DNA of 64,000 nucleotides. Origin: Oscillibacter sp. MSJ-31 (GTDB lineage: Bacteria; Bacillota; Clostridia; Oscillospirales; Oscillospiraceae). The notes under the pieces are model-generated. The model was not told where the DNA came from. It searched no databases and saw only the letters and a list, made by a program, of their open reading frames with translations. Positions 46,516 through 57,011 of this stretch are shown one piece after another; the stretch's first letter is position 1, and each line of letters begins with the position of its first letter. Made by a program: the position numbers and the translations under genes. The stretch lies in contig NZ_JAHLPT010000010.1 of assembly GCF_018918025.1 (NCBI RefSeq), positions 1 to 64,000 of the forward strand, in the 5' to 3' direction.

Positions 46516-49275
46516 ATGGATTACAAAGCGACGCTGAATATGCCGAAGTCCGGCTTCCCGATGCGCGCGGGGCTTCCCAAGCGCGAGCCTGAGATGCTCA
46601 AGCATTGGGAGGAAATGGACCTCTACAACGTGATGCTCAAGAAGAACGAGGGCAAGCCCCGCTTCGCTCTGCACGACGGCCCTCCGTTCTCCAACGGCGG
46701 ACTGCACATGGGCCACGCGCTCAACAAGTCCCTCAAGGACTTCATCACCCGCTCCTACGCGATGCGCGGCTACTACACGCCCTATATCCCCGGCTGGGAC
46801 AACCACGGTATGCCCATTGAGAGCGCCATCATCAAGGAGCAGAAGCTCAACCGCAAGGCCATGAGCGTTGCAGACTTCCGCACCGCCTGCCACCAGTATG
46901 CCGACAAGTACATCGGCATCCAGATGGAGGGCTTCAAGCGCATCGGCGTGCTCGGCGACTGGGAGCACCCCTACAAGACCATGGATCCCGGCTTCGAAGC
47001 CGAGGAGGTCAAGGTCTTCGGCGCAATGTACAAGAAGGGCTACATCTACAAGGGCCTCAAGCCCGTGTACTGGTGCTATCACGATGAGACGGCGCTGGCC
47101 GAGGCGGAGATCGAATATCAGGACGACCCCTGCACGACCGTGTACGTCAAGTTCCCGATGCACGACGACCTCAGCAAGCTCGGCCATCTCGACAAGAGCA
47201 AGCTCAGCTTCGTCATTTGGACGACCACGATCTGGACGCTGCCCGGCAACCTCGCCATCGCGCTGCATCCCGACGAGAGCTACGCCATCGTCCGCAACGA
47301 CGACAACGGCGAAATGTACATCGTCGCCGAGGCGCTCGTCGAGAAGGTCATGGCCGTTGGCAAGGTCGAGCACTACACCGTCGTCGAGACCCACCCCGGC
47401 AACTTCTATGAGAATATGCTCGCGCAGCATCCGTTCCTGCCCAAGACCAGCCGTCTGGTCCTCGCCGATTATGTTACGATGGATTCCGGTACGGGCTGCG
47501 TCCACACCGCCCCCGGCTTCGGCGCGGACGACTATCAGACCTGCCGCCGCTACGGCATGGATATGGTCGTGCCCGTCAACGATCAGGGCCGCCACACCGA
47601 CTATGCCGGCAAGTATGAGGGAATGCTCGTGGAGGAGTCCAACCCCGTCATCCTCAACGATATGAAGGAGGCCGGCTCCCTCTTCGCTTCCGAGGAGATC
47701 GTGCATAGCTATCCGCATTGCTGGCGCTGCAAGAAGCCCATCATCTTCCGCGCCACCCCGCAGTGGTTCTGCTCCGTCGATTCCTTTAAGGACGAGGCCT
47801 GCGCCGCGTGCGACGACGTGCGCTGGGTCCCGGGCTGGGGCATCGACCGCATGAAGAGCATGATCCGTGAGCGCGCCGACTGGTGCATCAGCCGTCAGCG
47901 CCGCTGGGGTCTGCCCATTCCCGTGTTCTACTGCGCCGACTGCGGCAAGCCTGTCTGCACCGACGAGACCATCGAGGCCGTTTCCGCCCTCTTTGCCGAA
48001 AAAGGCTCCAACGCCTGGTTCGAGATGGACGCCGCCGACATTCTGCCCAAGGGCTTCGCCTGCCCGCACTGCGGCAAGAGCACCGGCTTCACCAAGGAGG
48101 AGGACACGCTCGACGGCTGGTTCGACTCCGGCTCCACGCACTTCGCCGCGATGAAGAAGGATCAGGGCTTCTGGCCCGCCACGATGTACCTCGAGGGCCT
48201 CGACCAGTACCGCGGCTGGTTCCAGTCCTCCCTGCTGACTGCCGTGGGCGCGTTCGGCGAGGGCGCTCCCTTCAAGGAGTGCGTCACCCACGGCTGGACC
48301 GTGGACGGCGAGGGCCGCGCGATGCACAAGAGCCTCGGCAACGGCGTCGATCCCGCCGACATTTTCAACGAGAACGGTGCGGACATTCTGCGTCTGTGGG
48401 CGGCGAGCGCCGACTATCACGCGGATGTGCGCTGCTCCAAGGCCATCTTCCAGCAGCTCAGCCAGAACTATCTCAAGTTCCGCAACACCTGCAAGTTCAT
48501 GCTCGATAACCTGGTGGACTTTGACCCCGCGCACCTCACCAAGGCCGAGGATATGCCGGTGCTCGACCGCTGGCTCATCACCAAGCTCAACGAGCTGATC
48601 GAAAAGGTCGAGCAGTCCTACAACGACTACGAGTTCCACATCATCACCCACGCGGTCAACGATTTCTGCGTCACCACGCTTTCGAGCTTCTACCTCGATA
48701 TTGTGAAGGACCGCCTGTACTGCGAGGCGGCGGACTCCGCCGAGCGCCGCAGTGCCCAGACCGCGCTCTACCTCACGCTCTCGACCCTTGCCAAGCTCTT
48801 CGCGCCCATCCTCGCCTTCACCTGCGATGAGATCTGGCTCGCCATGCCGCACACCGCCGAGGACGACGCGCGCAACGTGGTGCTCAACGACATGAACAAG
48901 CCCTTCACCGCCTACGCGCTCGACGCCGAGACCATGGCGCGCTGGGAGCACATCATCGAGGTCCGCACCGCCGTCAACGGCGCGCTCGAGGAGGCCCGCG
49001 CGGCGAAGGTCATCGGCAAGAGCCTGGAGGCCGACGTGCATCTGACCGTGCCGGAGGGCGATGTGTTCCTCGCGGACGAGAACCCCGCGGCGCTCGCCGA
49101 CCTGTTCATTGTCTCCAAGGTCGAGCTGACCGTCGGCGGCGAGCTTGCCGTCAAGGTCGAAAACGCCGCCGGCACGAAGTGCCCGCGCTGCTGGAAGCAC
49201 TCCCTCACGCCCAACGCCGAGGGGCTGTGCCCGCGCTGCGCCGAGGTCGTGCGCCATCTGCCCGACCTGCTGTAA
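46516..49275 (+). CDS. ileS: Isoleucyl-tRNA synthetase
   Basis: The 919-residue class I enzyme has HMGH (64-67) in the FSNGGLHMGHALNKS block, an editing domain with TTTIWTLPGNLAI and HTAPGFGADD, the KMSKS equivalent MHKSLGNGVDP and the anticodon-binding helical domain (DRWLITKLNELI). The C-terminal zinc site is CPRC then CPRC. This is the bacterial IleS1 type by length and by its zinc finger. The start follows AAAGGAGACACG. It is controlled by the T-box at 46220-46480 and is followed after 32 bp by the DUF975 gene. Confidence 0.97.
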   Translation: MDYKATLNMPKSGFPMRAGLPKREPEMLKHWEEMDLYNVMLKKNEGKPRFALHDGPPFSNGGLHMGHALNKSLKDFITRSYAMRGYYTPYIPGWDNHGMPIESAIIKEQKLNRKAMSVADFRTACHQYADKYIGIQMEGFKRIGVLGDWEHPYKTMDPGFEAEEVKVFGAMYKKGYIYKGLKPVYWCYHDETALAEAEIEYQDDPCTTVYVKFPMHDDLSKLGHLDKSKLSFVIWTTTIWTLPGNLAIALHPDESYAIVRNDDNGEMYIVAEALVEKVMAVGKVEHYTVVETHPGNFYENMLAQHPFLPKTSRLVLADYVTMDSGTGCVHTAPGFGADDYQTCRRYGMDMVVPVNDQGRHTDYAGKYEGMLVEESNPVILNDMKEAGSLFASEEIVHSYPHCWRCKKPIIFRATPQWFCSVDSFKDEACAACDDVRWVPGWGIDRMKSMIRERADWCISRQRRWGLPIPVFYCADCGKPVCTDETIEAVSALFAEKGSNAWFEMDAADILPKGFACPHCGKSTGFTKEEDTLDGWFDSGSTHFAAMKKDQGFWPATMYLEGLDQYRGWFQSSLLTAVGAFGEGAPFKECVTHGWTVDGEGRAMHKSLGNGVDPADIFNENGADILRLWAASADYHADVRCSKAIFQQLSQNYLKFRNTCKFMLDNLVDFDPAHLTKAEDMPVLDRWLITKLNELIEKVEQSYNDYEFHIITHAVNDFCVTTLSSFYLDIVKDRLYCEAADSAERRSAQTALYLTLSTLAKLFAPILAFTCDEIWLAMPHTAEDDARNVVLNDMNKPFTAYALDAETMARWEHIIEVRTAVNGALEEARAAKVIGKSLEADVHLTVPEGDVFLADENPAALADLFIVSKVELTVGGELAVKVENAAGTKCPRCWKHSLTPNAEGLCPRCAEVVRHLPDLL

Positions 49276-49307
49276 GCGAAATATTGTGTGATAAGGAGAA
49301 GATTCGC

Positions 49308-49913
49308 ATGACAAGAAGCGAATGGAAGGCAGCCGCCCGCGCCCGGCTCGGCGGCGGCATCTTCAAGGATCAATGGCTCATGGGCGTGGTGTTCTGTCTG
49401 GTGGTCTCCGCCATCGTCGGCGCCGCCGGCAGCATTCTCCCCGGCGTCGGCGCGCTCGTCGTCACCGGCCCGATGCTCTACGCGCAGAAATATGCCTTCC
49501 TCGCGCAGGCGCGCGAGGGCCGAGGCATTGACCTCAACGATCTGTTCCGCGGCTTTCGGGACGATTTCGGCGGCATGCTGCTCATCAGTCTGCTCTCCGG
49601 GCTCTTTATCTTCCTGTGGAGCCTGCTGCTTTTCATCCCCGGCATCGTCAAGGCCTACGCCTACTCCATGGTCTACTACGTCAAGGCCGACCACCCCGAA
49701 TACGGCTGGAGGGAATGTCTGGACGAGAGCCAGCGCCTGATGACCGGTCACAAGTGGGAGAAGTTCGTGCTCGATCTGAGCTTTATCGGCTGGGGCATTG
49801 TCGGCTCGCTGTGCCTTGGCGTCGGCACGCTGTGGGTCATGACCTACATGGCGGCGACCGAAGCGCAATACTACGAGTACCTGACCTCCGGCAGGACCTC
49901 CCCCGAATTTTAA
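49308..49913 (+). CDS. DUF975 family membrane protein
   Basis: The 201-residue protein has a conserved N-terminal helix RSEWKAAARARL with two spans (about 25-45 and 48-65), the central GLFIFLWSLLLFIPGIVKAYAY block and the family motif YVKADHPEYGWRECLDESQRLMTGHKWE, which is diagnostic of DUF975. The function is unknown. The start follows AAGGAGAAG. It may be co-transcribed with ileS since no terminator separates them. A hairpin follows at 49920. Confidence 0.85.
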   Translation: MTRSEWKAAARARLGGGIFKDQWLMGVVFCLVVSAIVGAAGSILPGVGALVVTGPMLYAQKYAFLAQAREGRGIDLNDLFRGFRDDFGGMLLISLLSGLFIFLWSLLLFIPGIVKAYAYSMVYYVKADHPEYGWRECLDESQRLMTGHKWEKFVLDLSFIGWGIVGSLCLGVGTLWVMTYMAATEAQYYEYLTSGRTSPEF

Positions 49914-49919
49914 GGCAGC

Positions 49920-49947
49920 GTCAGGCGGTCCTGCGGGGCCGCCTGAC
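49920..49947 (+). terminator. Hairpin after the DUF975 gene
   Basis: GTCAGGCGGTCC-TGCG-GGGCCGCCTGAC, followed by GTCTTTCCCC. The weak U-tract makes this a probable but not certain terminator. Confidence 0.6.
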
Positions 49948-49993
49948 CGTCTTTCCCCTGCGTCTGTTTACATTTCCAAGAAAGGATACCCCT

Positions 49994-50488
49994 ATGGAGC
50001 TGCAATACTCTACCCGCGATCTCGCCCGCGCCGCCGTCATTGCCGCCGCCTACGCGGCGCTCGCGTGGATCTCCAATTTCTTCGGCCTCGCCTTTCCCGC
50101 GATCCAGTTCCGCCTGAGCGAGGCTCTGTGCGTGCTGCCCTGCCGCGACCGCAAGGCGGCGATCCCCGGTCTTGCCGTGGGCTGCCTGATCACCAACCTG
50201 CTCAGTCCCTACGGCCTGCTCGATCTGGTCGTCGGCACGCTCGCCACGCTGCTCGCCGCCGTGTGGTCGGGCCGCTGCCGCAGCGCATGGACCGCCGCCG
50301 TGCCGCCGGTCGTCTGCAACGCCGTAATCGTCGGCGCGATGCTCGCGTGGGAAAGCACGGGCTTCTCCGCCGCGTTCGCGGGGCTGTTCGCCTACAACGC
50401 GCTGACGGTCGGCATCGGCGAGGCCGCCGTGTGCTTCCTGCTCGGCGTACCGCTGCTGCGCGCGCTGGAAAAGCGCGCCATCGCGTAA
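49994..50488 (+). CDS. queT: QueT-type transporter, ECF substrate component for a queuosine precursor
   Basis: The 164-residue membrane protein matches the QueT family: an N-terminal RDLARAAVIAAAYAAL, the family block FPAIQFRLSEALCVLPC, then GLAVGCLITNLLSPYGLLDL and a C-terminal NALTVGIGEAAVCFLLGVPL. QueT proteins are S components that take up a 7-deazaguanine precursor of queuosine with the shared ECF module (family knowledge). No preQ1 riboswitch is visible in the 80 bases upstream. The start follows AAAGGATACCC. A perfect inverted repeat lies just beyond the stop. Confidence 0.88.
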   Translation: MELQYSTRDLARAAVIAAAYAALAWISNFFGLAFPAIQFRLSEALCVLPCRDRKAAIPGLAVGCLITNLLSPYGLLDLVVGTLATLLAAVWSGRCRSAWTAAVPPVVCNAVIVGAMLAWESTGFSAAFAGLFAYNALTVGIGEAAVCFLLGVPLLRALEKRAIA

Positions 50489-50503
50489 GAATACCTCAAA
50501 AAA

Positions 50504-50542
50504 ACGGCGTTATTTGCGCGGAGCCCGCGCAAATAACGCCGT
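50504..50542 (-). terminator. Perfect 18-bp inverted repeat after queT, with T-tract on the minus strand
   Basis: ACGGCGTTATTTGCGCGG (50504-50521) and its complement (50525-50542) flank AGC. Seven T residues follow only on the minus strand, although queT and metG are on the plus strand. It may block antisense transcription or simply act as a 3' stabiliser for queT. Confidence 0.6.
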
Positions 50543-50547
50543 ACCTC

Positions 50548-50577
50548 TTGCAAAAATGTCCTCAAATGTGCTAAACT
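50548..50577 (+). promoter_or_regulatory. Promoter of metG
   Basis: TTGCAA (50548-50553), an 18-bp spacer ending TGC and TAAACT (50572-50577). Confidence 0.6.
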
Positions 50578-50634
50578 AAAGAGAATTTATGCCCCGCTTT
50601 CATTCGGCGCGGGCAGGAAAAGAGGAAGATACCC

Positions 50635-52599
50635 ATGGAACAGAAACGATTCTATATCACCACGCCCATTTACTACCCGTCGGACAAGCTGCACATCGGC
50701 CACACCTACTGCACGGTGGCGACCGACGCGATGGCGCGCTACAAGCGCCTGACCGGCTACGACGTGATGTTCCTGACCGGAACGGACGAGCACGGTCAGA
50801 AGATCGAGGACAAGGCCAAGGCCGCGGGCGTGACCCCGCAGCAGTTCGTGGACAACATCGTCTGCGGCGAGAAGGGCATCCTCGATCTGTGGAAGCTGAT
50901 GAACATCTCCAACGACCGCTTCATCCGCACCACCGACGATTACCACGTCGAGGCCATCCAGAAGATCTTCAGGAAGATGCACGACAACGGCGACATCTAC
51001 AAGGGCAAGTACGTCGGCAAATACTGCAAGCCCTGCGAGAGCTTCTGGACCGAGAGCCAGCTCGTGGACGGCAAGTGCCCCGACTGCGGGCGTGAGGTGG
51101 AGGACGCCGAGGAGGAGGCCTACTTCTTCAAGCTGAGCAAGTACGCCGACCGCGTGCAGCACCTGCTCGAGGACACGGATTTCCTCCAGCCCGCCAGCCG
51201 CGTGAACGAGATGGTGAACAACTTCATCAAGCCCGGCCTTGAGGATCTGTGCGTTTCCCGCACGAGCTTCACCTGGGGCGTGCCGGTGGACTTCGACCCC
51301 GGTCACGTCGTCTATGTCTGGGTCGATGCGCTGTTCAACTACTGCACCGCTCTCGGCTTCATGAACGAAAAGTACGACGATTACGATAAGTTCTGGCCCG
51401 CCGACGTCCACTTTGTCGGCAAGGAGATCGTCCGCTTCCACTCCATCATCTGGCCCGCGATGCTCATGAGCATGGGTATGCCGCTGCCCAAGCACGTCTA
51501 CGGCCACGGCTGGCTCGTCATGGACGGCGGCAAGATGAGCAAATCCAAGGGCAATGTCGTCGATCCCTATGTGCTTGCCGAGCGCTTCGGCGTCGACGCG
51601 CTGCGCTTCTTCCTGCTGCGTACCTTCCCGTTCGGCTCCGACGGCAATTTCAGCAACGAGCTGCTCATCAACACCATCAACGTCGATCTTGCCAACGACC
51701 TCGGAAACCTCGTCTCCCGCACGACCGCCATGGTCGAGAAGTATTTCGGCGGTACGCTGCCCGTCGAGCGCGCCGAGGGCGAGTTCGACGCCGATCTCAT
51801 CGCGGCGGTCTCCGCCCTGCGCGGCAAGTACGAGGCCGAGATGGAGAAATTCCAGTTCCAGAACGGTCTGGAGACCATCTTCAAGGTCATTCAGCGCGCG
51901 AACAAGTATATCGACGAGACCGCGCCGTGGGTGCTCGCCAAGGACGAGGCCAACCGCGCGCGCCTTGCCAGCGTGATGTACAACCTCCTCGAGACCATCC
52001 GCATCTGCACCATCCTGCTCACGCCGTTCATTCCCGCCTCCTGCGAGAAGATCTTCGCGCAGATCGGCGCGGCGACAGACTGCCGCGATTGGGACAGCGC
52101 CGCCGAATGGGGCCGCCTGAGCGCGAGCGTCACCGTCCACAAGGGCGAGGCCATCTTCCCGCGCATCGACATGGAAAAGGCGCTCGCCGAGCTGGAGGCC
52201 ATTCAGGAGGCGCAGAAGAAGGCCGCGCTCCCCGCGCTGGAGATCGAGCCTCTGACGGAGGAGAAGGTCGATTTCGACACCTTCTGCAGATCCGACTTCC
52301 GCGCCGTCAAGGTCAAGGCCTGCGAAGCTGTGAAGAAGAGCGATAAGCTGCTGCGCTTCACGCTCGACGACGGCACCGGCACCGACCGCCAGATCCTCTC
52401 CGGCATCCACAAGTGGTACGAGCCGGAGCAGCTCGTCGGCAAGACGCTGGTCGCCATCGTCAACCTGCCGCCGCGCAAGATGATGGGGCTCGAGAGCTGC
52501 GGTATGCTGCTCTCCGCCACCCACACCGAGAAGGGGCAGGAGGTCCTGAACCTCATTATGGTGGACGATAAGATCCCCGCCGGCGCAAAGCTGTGCTGA
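50635..52599 (+). CDS. metG: Methionyl-tRNA synthetase with C-terminal tRNA-binding domain
   Basis: The 654-residue class I enzyme has HIGH at 20-23 and KMSKS at 300-304. The zinc knuckle is CKPCESF and CPDCGREV (about 126-150). The anticodon-binding helical domain follows, and from about residue 545 a tRNA-binding OB domain (FCRSDFRAVKVKACE, ILSGIHKWY, NLPPRKMMGLESCGMLL) that promotes dimerisation. The start follows AGAGGAAGATACCC. It is preceded by a promoter at 50548; no T-box or S-box is seen in the 60-base leader. A strong hairpin terminator follows. Confidence 0.97.
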   Translation: MEQKRFYITTPIYYPSDKLHIGHTYCTVATDAMARYKRLTGYDVMFLTGTDEHGQKIEDKAKAAGVTPQQFVDNIVCGEKGILDLWKLMNISNDRFIRTTDDYHVEAIQKIFRKMHDNGDIYKGKYVGKYCKPCESFWTESQLVDGKCPDCGREVEDAEEEAYFFKLSKYADRVQHLLEDTDFLQPASRVNEMVNNFIKPGLEDLCVSRTSFTWGVPVDFDPGHVVYVWVDALFNYCTALGFMNEKYDDYDKFWPADVHFVGKEIVRFHSIIWPAMLMSMGMPLPKHVYGHGWLVMDGGKMSKSKGNVVDPYVLAERFGVDALRFFLLRTFPFGSDGNFSNELLINTINVDLANDLGNLVSRTTAMVEKYFGGTLPVERAEGEFDADLIAAVSALRGKYEAEMEKFQFQNGLETIFKVIQRANKYIDETAPWVLAKDEANRARLASVMYNLLETIRICTILLTPFIPASCEKIFAQIGAATDCRDWDSAAEWGRLSASVTVHKGEAIFPRIDMEKALAELEAIQEAQKKAALPALEIEPLTEEKVDFDTFCRSDFRAVKVKACEAVKKSDKLLRFTLDDGTGTDRQILSGIHKWYEPEQLVGKTLVAIVNLPPRKMMGLESCGMLLSATHTEKGQEVLNLIMVDDKIPAGAKLC

Positions 52600-52608
52600 A
52601 ATAGAAGC

Positions 52609-52645
52609 AAAGGGGCTATCTCTTAGTTGAAGAGATAGCCCCTTT
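52609..52645 (+). terminator. Intrinsic terminator of metG
   Basis: AAAGGGGCTATCTCTT and AAGAGATAGCCCCTTT form a 16-bp perfect stem. It resembles the hairpin at 14222-14260. Confidence 0.85.
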
Positions 52646-52999
52646 AGAACCCCAGAGACAACGAGGGGCTTCTTCACCGTCGCGGCAAAGCAATTCCCGC
52701 GCCTCTTTGGGCGCGCCAATTGCGCCGCTTCCTCGAAACCGCCTCGCTTTTTCCGCCACCGGCGGCGCTTCGGCGCTTTCCCCTCGACCCCACGAACTGC
52801 CAATACGAAGCTTTATTTCAGCAGCCGTATGAAGCTATTTTCCCTCAGTCGATTTGATGTACTTCTTGTTCCGCTCAGCCGCTGCTGCCATGCGGTCACG
52901 GAGCCGGCAAAAGGCTTTTCCGCAGCAAGGCTGTACACCGTTTTTAAAACTGCCCTTTTGCTGAGGATCATCCCCTCTAACAAAAAGAAAGGACATCCT
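52646..52999. other. 354-bp stretch without a gene, possible repeat remnant
   Basis: No coding sequence with a ribosome site is seen. CCGCTCAGCCGCTGCTGC at about 52874-52891 is repeated exactly at 14392-14410, also in a non-coding stretch after a similar hairpin. On the minus strand both copies would encode an Ala-Ala-Ala-Glu-Arg core, suggesting remnants of one repeated sequence. The tatD promoter must lie at the right end but no clear box is visible. Confidence 0.4.
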
Positions 53000-53770
53000 A
53001 TGAGCTTGATTTTTGACACCCACGCGCACTACGACGACGAGGCGTTTGATGCCGACCGCGAGACGCTGCTCGCCTCCATGCCCGAACACGGCGTGGGACT
53101 GATCCTCGACCCCGGCTGTGATTTGGAGTCCTCCCGCCGCGCGGTGGAGCTGGCGCGGACCTATCCGCACGTCTACGCCGCCGTCGGCTGTCATCCCGAG
53201 AACTGCGCGCCCTACACGGAGGGCAGTCTGGACACGCTCCGCGCGTGGGCGCGGGAGCCGAAGGTCGTTGCCATCGGCGAGATCGGGCTGGACTACTACT
53301 GGGAGCAGAACCCGCCGCGAGAGCTTCAGCAGAGGGTGCTGCGCGATCAGCTTGCGCTGGCGCAGGAGCTGGACCTCCCCGTCATCGTGCACGACCGCGA
53401 GGCGCACGCCGACAGTCTTGCCATCGTGCAGGAATTTCCCGCTGTGCGCGGTGTGTTCCACTGCTTTTCCGGCAGCGTCGAGATGGCGCGCGAGCTCTTA
53501 AAGCGCGGCTGGTATCTCGGCTTTGACGGCCCCGTGACCTACAAAAACGCCCGCAAAACGGTCGAGGTCGCGCTCGAGTGCCCGCTCGACCGGATGCTGC
53601 TGGAAACGGACAGCCCCTATATGGCCCCCGTCCCCGTGCGCGGCACGCGCAACGACTCGCGCAGCGTCCGCTATATCGCGGAAAAGCTCGCGGCGCTGCG
53701 GGGTCTGGACACAGACGAGCTGATCCGCCTGACCGCCGAAAACGGCAGGCGGCTGTTCGGGATCAGATAA
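53000..53770 (+). CDS. tatD: TatD-family metal-dependent deoxyribonuclease
   Basis: The 256-residue amidohydrolase-fold protein has the metal ligands of the family: FDTHAHYDD (two His), the Glu of IGEIGLDYYW, the His of VIVHDREAH, the His of VFHCFSGS and the Asp of LLETDSPYMAP. TatD proteins are 3'-5' DNA exonucleases in DNA repair or turnover. The start at 53000 follows AAGAAAGGACATCC. metG followed by tatD is a common pair in Firmicutes. A perfect hairpin terminator follows the stop at once. Confidence 0.94.
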   Translation: MSLIFDTHAHYDDEAFDADRETLLASMPEHGVGLILDPGCDLESSRRAVELARTYPHVYAAVGCHPENCAPYTEGSLDTLRAWAREPKVVAIGEIGLDYYWEQNPPRELQQRVLRDQLALAQELDLPVIVHDREAHADSLAIVQEFPAVRGVFHCFSGSVEMARELLKRGWYLGFDGPVTYKNARKTVEVALECPLDRMLLETDSPYMAPVPVRGTRNDSRSVRYIAEKLAALRGLDTDELIRLTAENGRRLFGIR

Positions 53771-53773
53771 CGG

Positions 53774-53810
53774 AAAGAAAGACTCCGTCCGGCGGGCGGA
53801 GTCTTTCTTT
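53774..53810. terminator. Bidirectional terminator between tatD and the small membrane gene
   Basis: AAAGAAAGACTCCGTCC-GGC-GGGCGGAGTCTTTCTTT is a perfect 17-bp stem with U-tracts in both directions; it reaches into the stop codon of the convergent small gene. Confidence 0.88.
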
Positions 53811-54025
53811 TATGCTTTTTTCTTGAGCACACAGGCCAGCGCCGCGCATATAATGATCCCCGCCGCGAACGGGATCGCGTACAAAAAGGCAACGCCGGCC
53901 GGTGCGCTGTAGCAGTCGTGCGCAATGCCGCAGAGCATATCCCGATAAAGGTACGCCACCACGGCGCACATCACGTCGGAGAGCAGCACGGCAAGCGCGG
54001 CAAATACGATGCTCCATGTTTTCAT
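53810..54025 (-). CDS. Small membrane protein (71 aa)
   Basis: The protein starts MKTWSIVFAALAVLLSDVMC, with two hydrophobic spans (about residues 5-25 and 45-66) and a KKKA end. AAAGGAGAAACTGCT precedes the ATG, which is strong support for translation. It starts 15 bp after the stop of the XRE regulator gene and is probably co-transcribed with it. Its size and two spans resemble proteins paired with membrane-linked XRE regulators in Firmicutes, but no function is known. Confidence 0.68.
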   Translation of the reverse strand: MKTWSIVFAALAVLLSDVMCAVVAYLYRDMLCGIAHDCYSAPAGVAFLYAIPFAAGIIICAALACVLKKKA

Positions 54026-54039
54026 AGCAGTTTCTCCTT

Positions 54040-54492
54040 TTACTTTTTCCGGAGGATCAGCACCAGACCTGCCGCCATGAAAAGGACGCAAAGCACCAGC
54101 AACAGCCCCGAGCCGTTGAGCGTGACCGCAGAGGACTCGTTCAGCCGATCCGCGGCATCCGGTACAGCCAGCATGACCGCACCCACCGCCAGCAGAAGGA
54201 CCGCGCCAAGCACACATAAGCCAATGCCGACCTTCTGCGTTGTCTGCCGGAAACCGTCCGTCTTTGTCCGCCGCACCGATCCGGTATCCGCTTCGCACGG
54301 TGTTCCGCCGGTCAGCTCATCCAGCGTAACGTGGAAGCATTCGCTGAGCGTCAACAGCTTATCCAGCTCCGGCGTGGATGTTCCGCTTTCCCACTTAGAG
54401 ATCGCCTGTCTGGAAACGCCGATGGTTTCCGCAAGCTGCTCTTGGGAAAGTCCCGCCCTTCGTCTGAGCCGATAGATCGTTTCTGACAGCAT
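54040..54492 (-). CDS. XRE-family regulator with two C-terminal membrane spans
   Basis: The 150-residue protein has an N-terminal Cro/C1-type helix-turn-helix (ETIYRLRRRAGLSQEQLAE, TIGVSRQAISKWESGTSTPE; residues about 3-55) with a following LDELTGG. Two membrane spans occupy about 85-110 and 125-145, separated by a short loop. Membrane-tethered XRE proteins of this kind are frequent in Clostridia; a signal from the membrane is inferred. The start at 54492 follows AAGGAGGAACGAGA. The small membrane gene downstream is likely in the same operon. Confidence 0.86.
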   Translation of the reverse strand: MLSETIYRLRRRAGLSQEQLAETIGVSRQAISKWESGTSTPELDKLLTLSECFHVTLDELTGGTPCEADTGSVRRTKTDGFRQTTQKVGIGLCVLGAVLLLAVGAVMLAVPDAADRLNESSAVTLNGSGLLLVLCVLFMAAGLVLILRKK

Positions 54493-54617
54493 TTCTCGTT
54501 CCTCCTTATGGGGAAATTCTACGGGATTTGGGCGTTGCACACTATCAACTATGGCTGGAACTTCCGCTACCGGTAGTAGCAAGCCCCGATTTTCTGCCTG
54601 AAGTCATCCTTTTGCAA

Positions 54618-54645
54618 ACAGGGAACGGCGCAAGCCGTTCCCTGT
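54618..54645. terminator. Intrinsic terminator of typA
   Basis: ACAGGGAACGGC-GCAA-GCCGTTCCCTGT is a perfect 12-bp stem; a T-rich stretch follows on the plus strand and a short one on the minus strand. Confidence 0.75.
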
Positions 54646-54655
54646 TCTTTTCCAT

Positions 54656-56485
<1,830 letters not shown>

Positions 56486-56550
56486 AGTCTGTCTCTCCTT
56501 CCTGCCGGCGGCAGGTGTATCTGAAATGGAAGTACCGCAATAACCTAAAT

Positions 56551-56579
56551 AGTATATGCTGTTGTTTTTCCGATTGCAA
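56551..56579 (-). promoter_or_regulatory. Promoter of typA
   Basis: On the minus strand TTGCAA (56579-56574), a 17-bp spacer and TATACT (56556-56551). Confidence 0.78.
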
Positions 56580-56622
56580 GGTATTTCGCGGAATTTTTCA
56601 CTTTTTTTGCACGCTCCTGCCG

Positions 56623-56651
56623 TTGACAGAGCCGCCCGGATGCGGTACAAT
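56623..56651 (+). promoter_or_regulatory. tRNA promoter
   Basis: TTGACA (56623-56628), a 17-bp spacer and TACAAT (56646-56651). It reads into a truncated tRNA-Arg and then into the intact tRNA-Arg. Confidence 0.85.
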
Positions 56652-56664
56652 GCAATCTGTACCC

Positions 56665-56710
56665 GCGCCTGTAGCTCAGCTGGATAGAGCGTCCGCCTCC
56701 TAAGCGGAAG
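56665..56710 (+). pseudogene. 5' half of a disrupted tRNA-Arg(CCU)
   Basis: GCGCCTG (acceptor 5' strand), TA, a normal D-arm (GCTCAGCTGGATAGAGC) and a complete anticodon arm TCCGC-CTCCTAA-GCGGA with anticodon CCT are present. After GCGGAAG the sequence leaves the tRNA: no variable loop, T-arm or acceptor 3' strand follows. The break falls right after the anticodon stem, as expected when a tyrosine recombinase used the anticodon region as its attachment site. Confidence 0.8.
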
Positions 56711-56730
56711 ATTGTTCCTCCGCTTAGGAG
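56697..56730. other. Putative attachment junction with inverted arms
   Basis: CTCCTAAGCGGA (56697-56708, from the tRNA) and TCCGCTTAGGAG (56719-56730, beyond it) are perfect inverted arms around AGATTGTTCC. This is the form of a tyrosine-recombinase core site. The integrase at 57012-58427 is the natural candidate to act here. Confidence 0.5.
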
Positions 56731-56757
56731 CGTATGAAAATTGAATATTGCGTATAA

Positions 56758-56835
<78 letters not shown>

Positions 56836-56875
56836 AAAGCCTTGGAAATACTACGTTCCAAGGCTTTCTTTTTTT
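56836..56875 (+). terminator. Terminator of the tRNA-Arg transcript
   Basis: AAAGCCTTGGAA and TTCCAAGGCTTT form a perfect 12-bp stem followed by a long T-run, immediately after the CCA. Confidence 0.9.
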
Positions 56876-57011
56876 GCGCTTTGCGGGCTGCGTTAGGCTG
56901 TGCTGCCGTTCATCTCAAAACGAATATATTTACACGACGATGTATGTTTTGCCAACAAAATGCAAGCGTATTTGAGGCTTGGAAGAACGGTATGCCTACA
57001 AATGGCAACAA

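Noticed and set aside
46318-49314. 998-codon open frame opposite ileS
   Set aside because: Covers the T-box and ileS in antisense; protein looks like reversed GC-rich coding sequence.
49914-49993. preQ1 riboswitch before queT
   Set aside because: No aptamer pattern (short C-rich stem with A-rich tail) is visible in the 80 bases; only a plain hairpin.
50578-50634. T-box or SAM riboswitch before metG
   Set aside because: The leader is under 60 bases and lacks both motifs.
52835-53461. Minus-strand open frame overlapping tatD
   Set aside because: Most of it is the antisense of tatD; only its tail covers the non-coding stretch, where it may be a repeat remnant.
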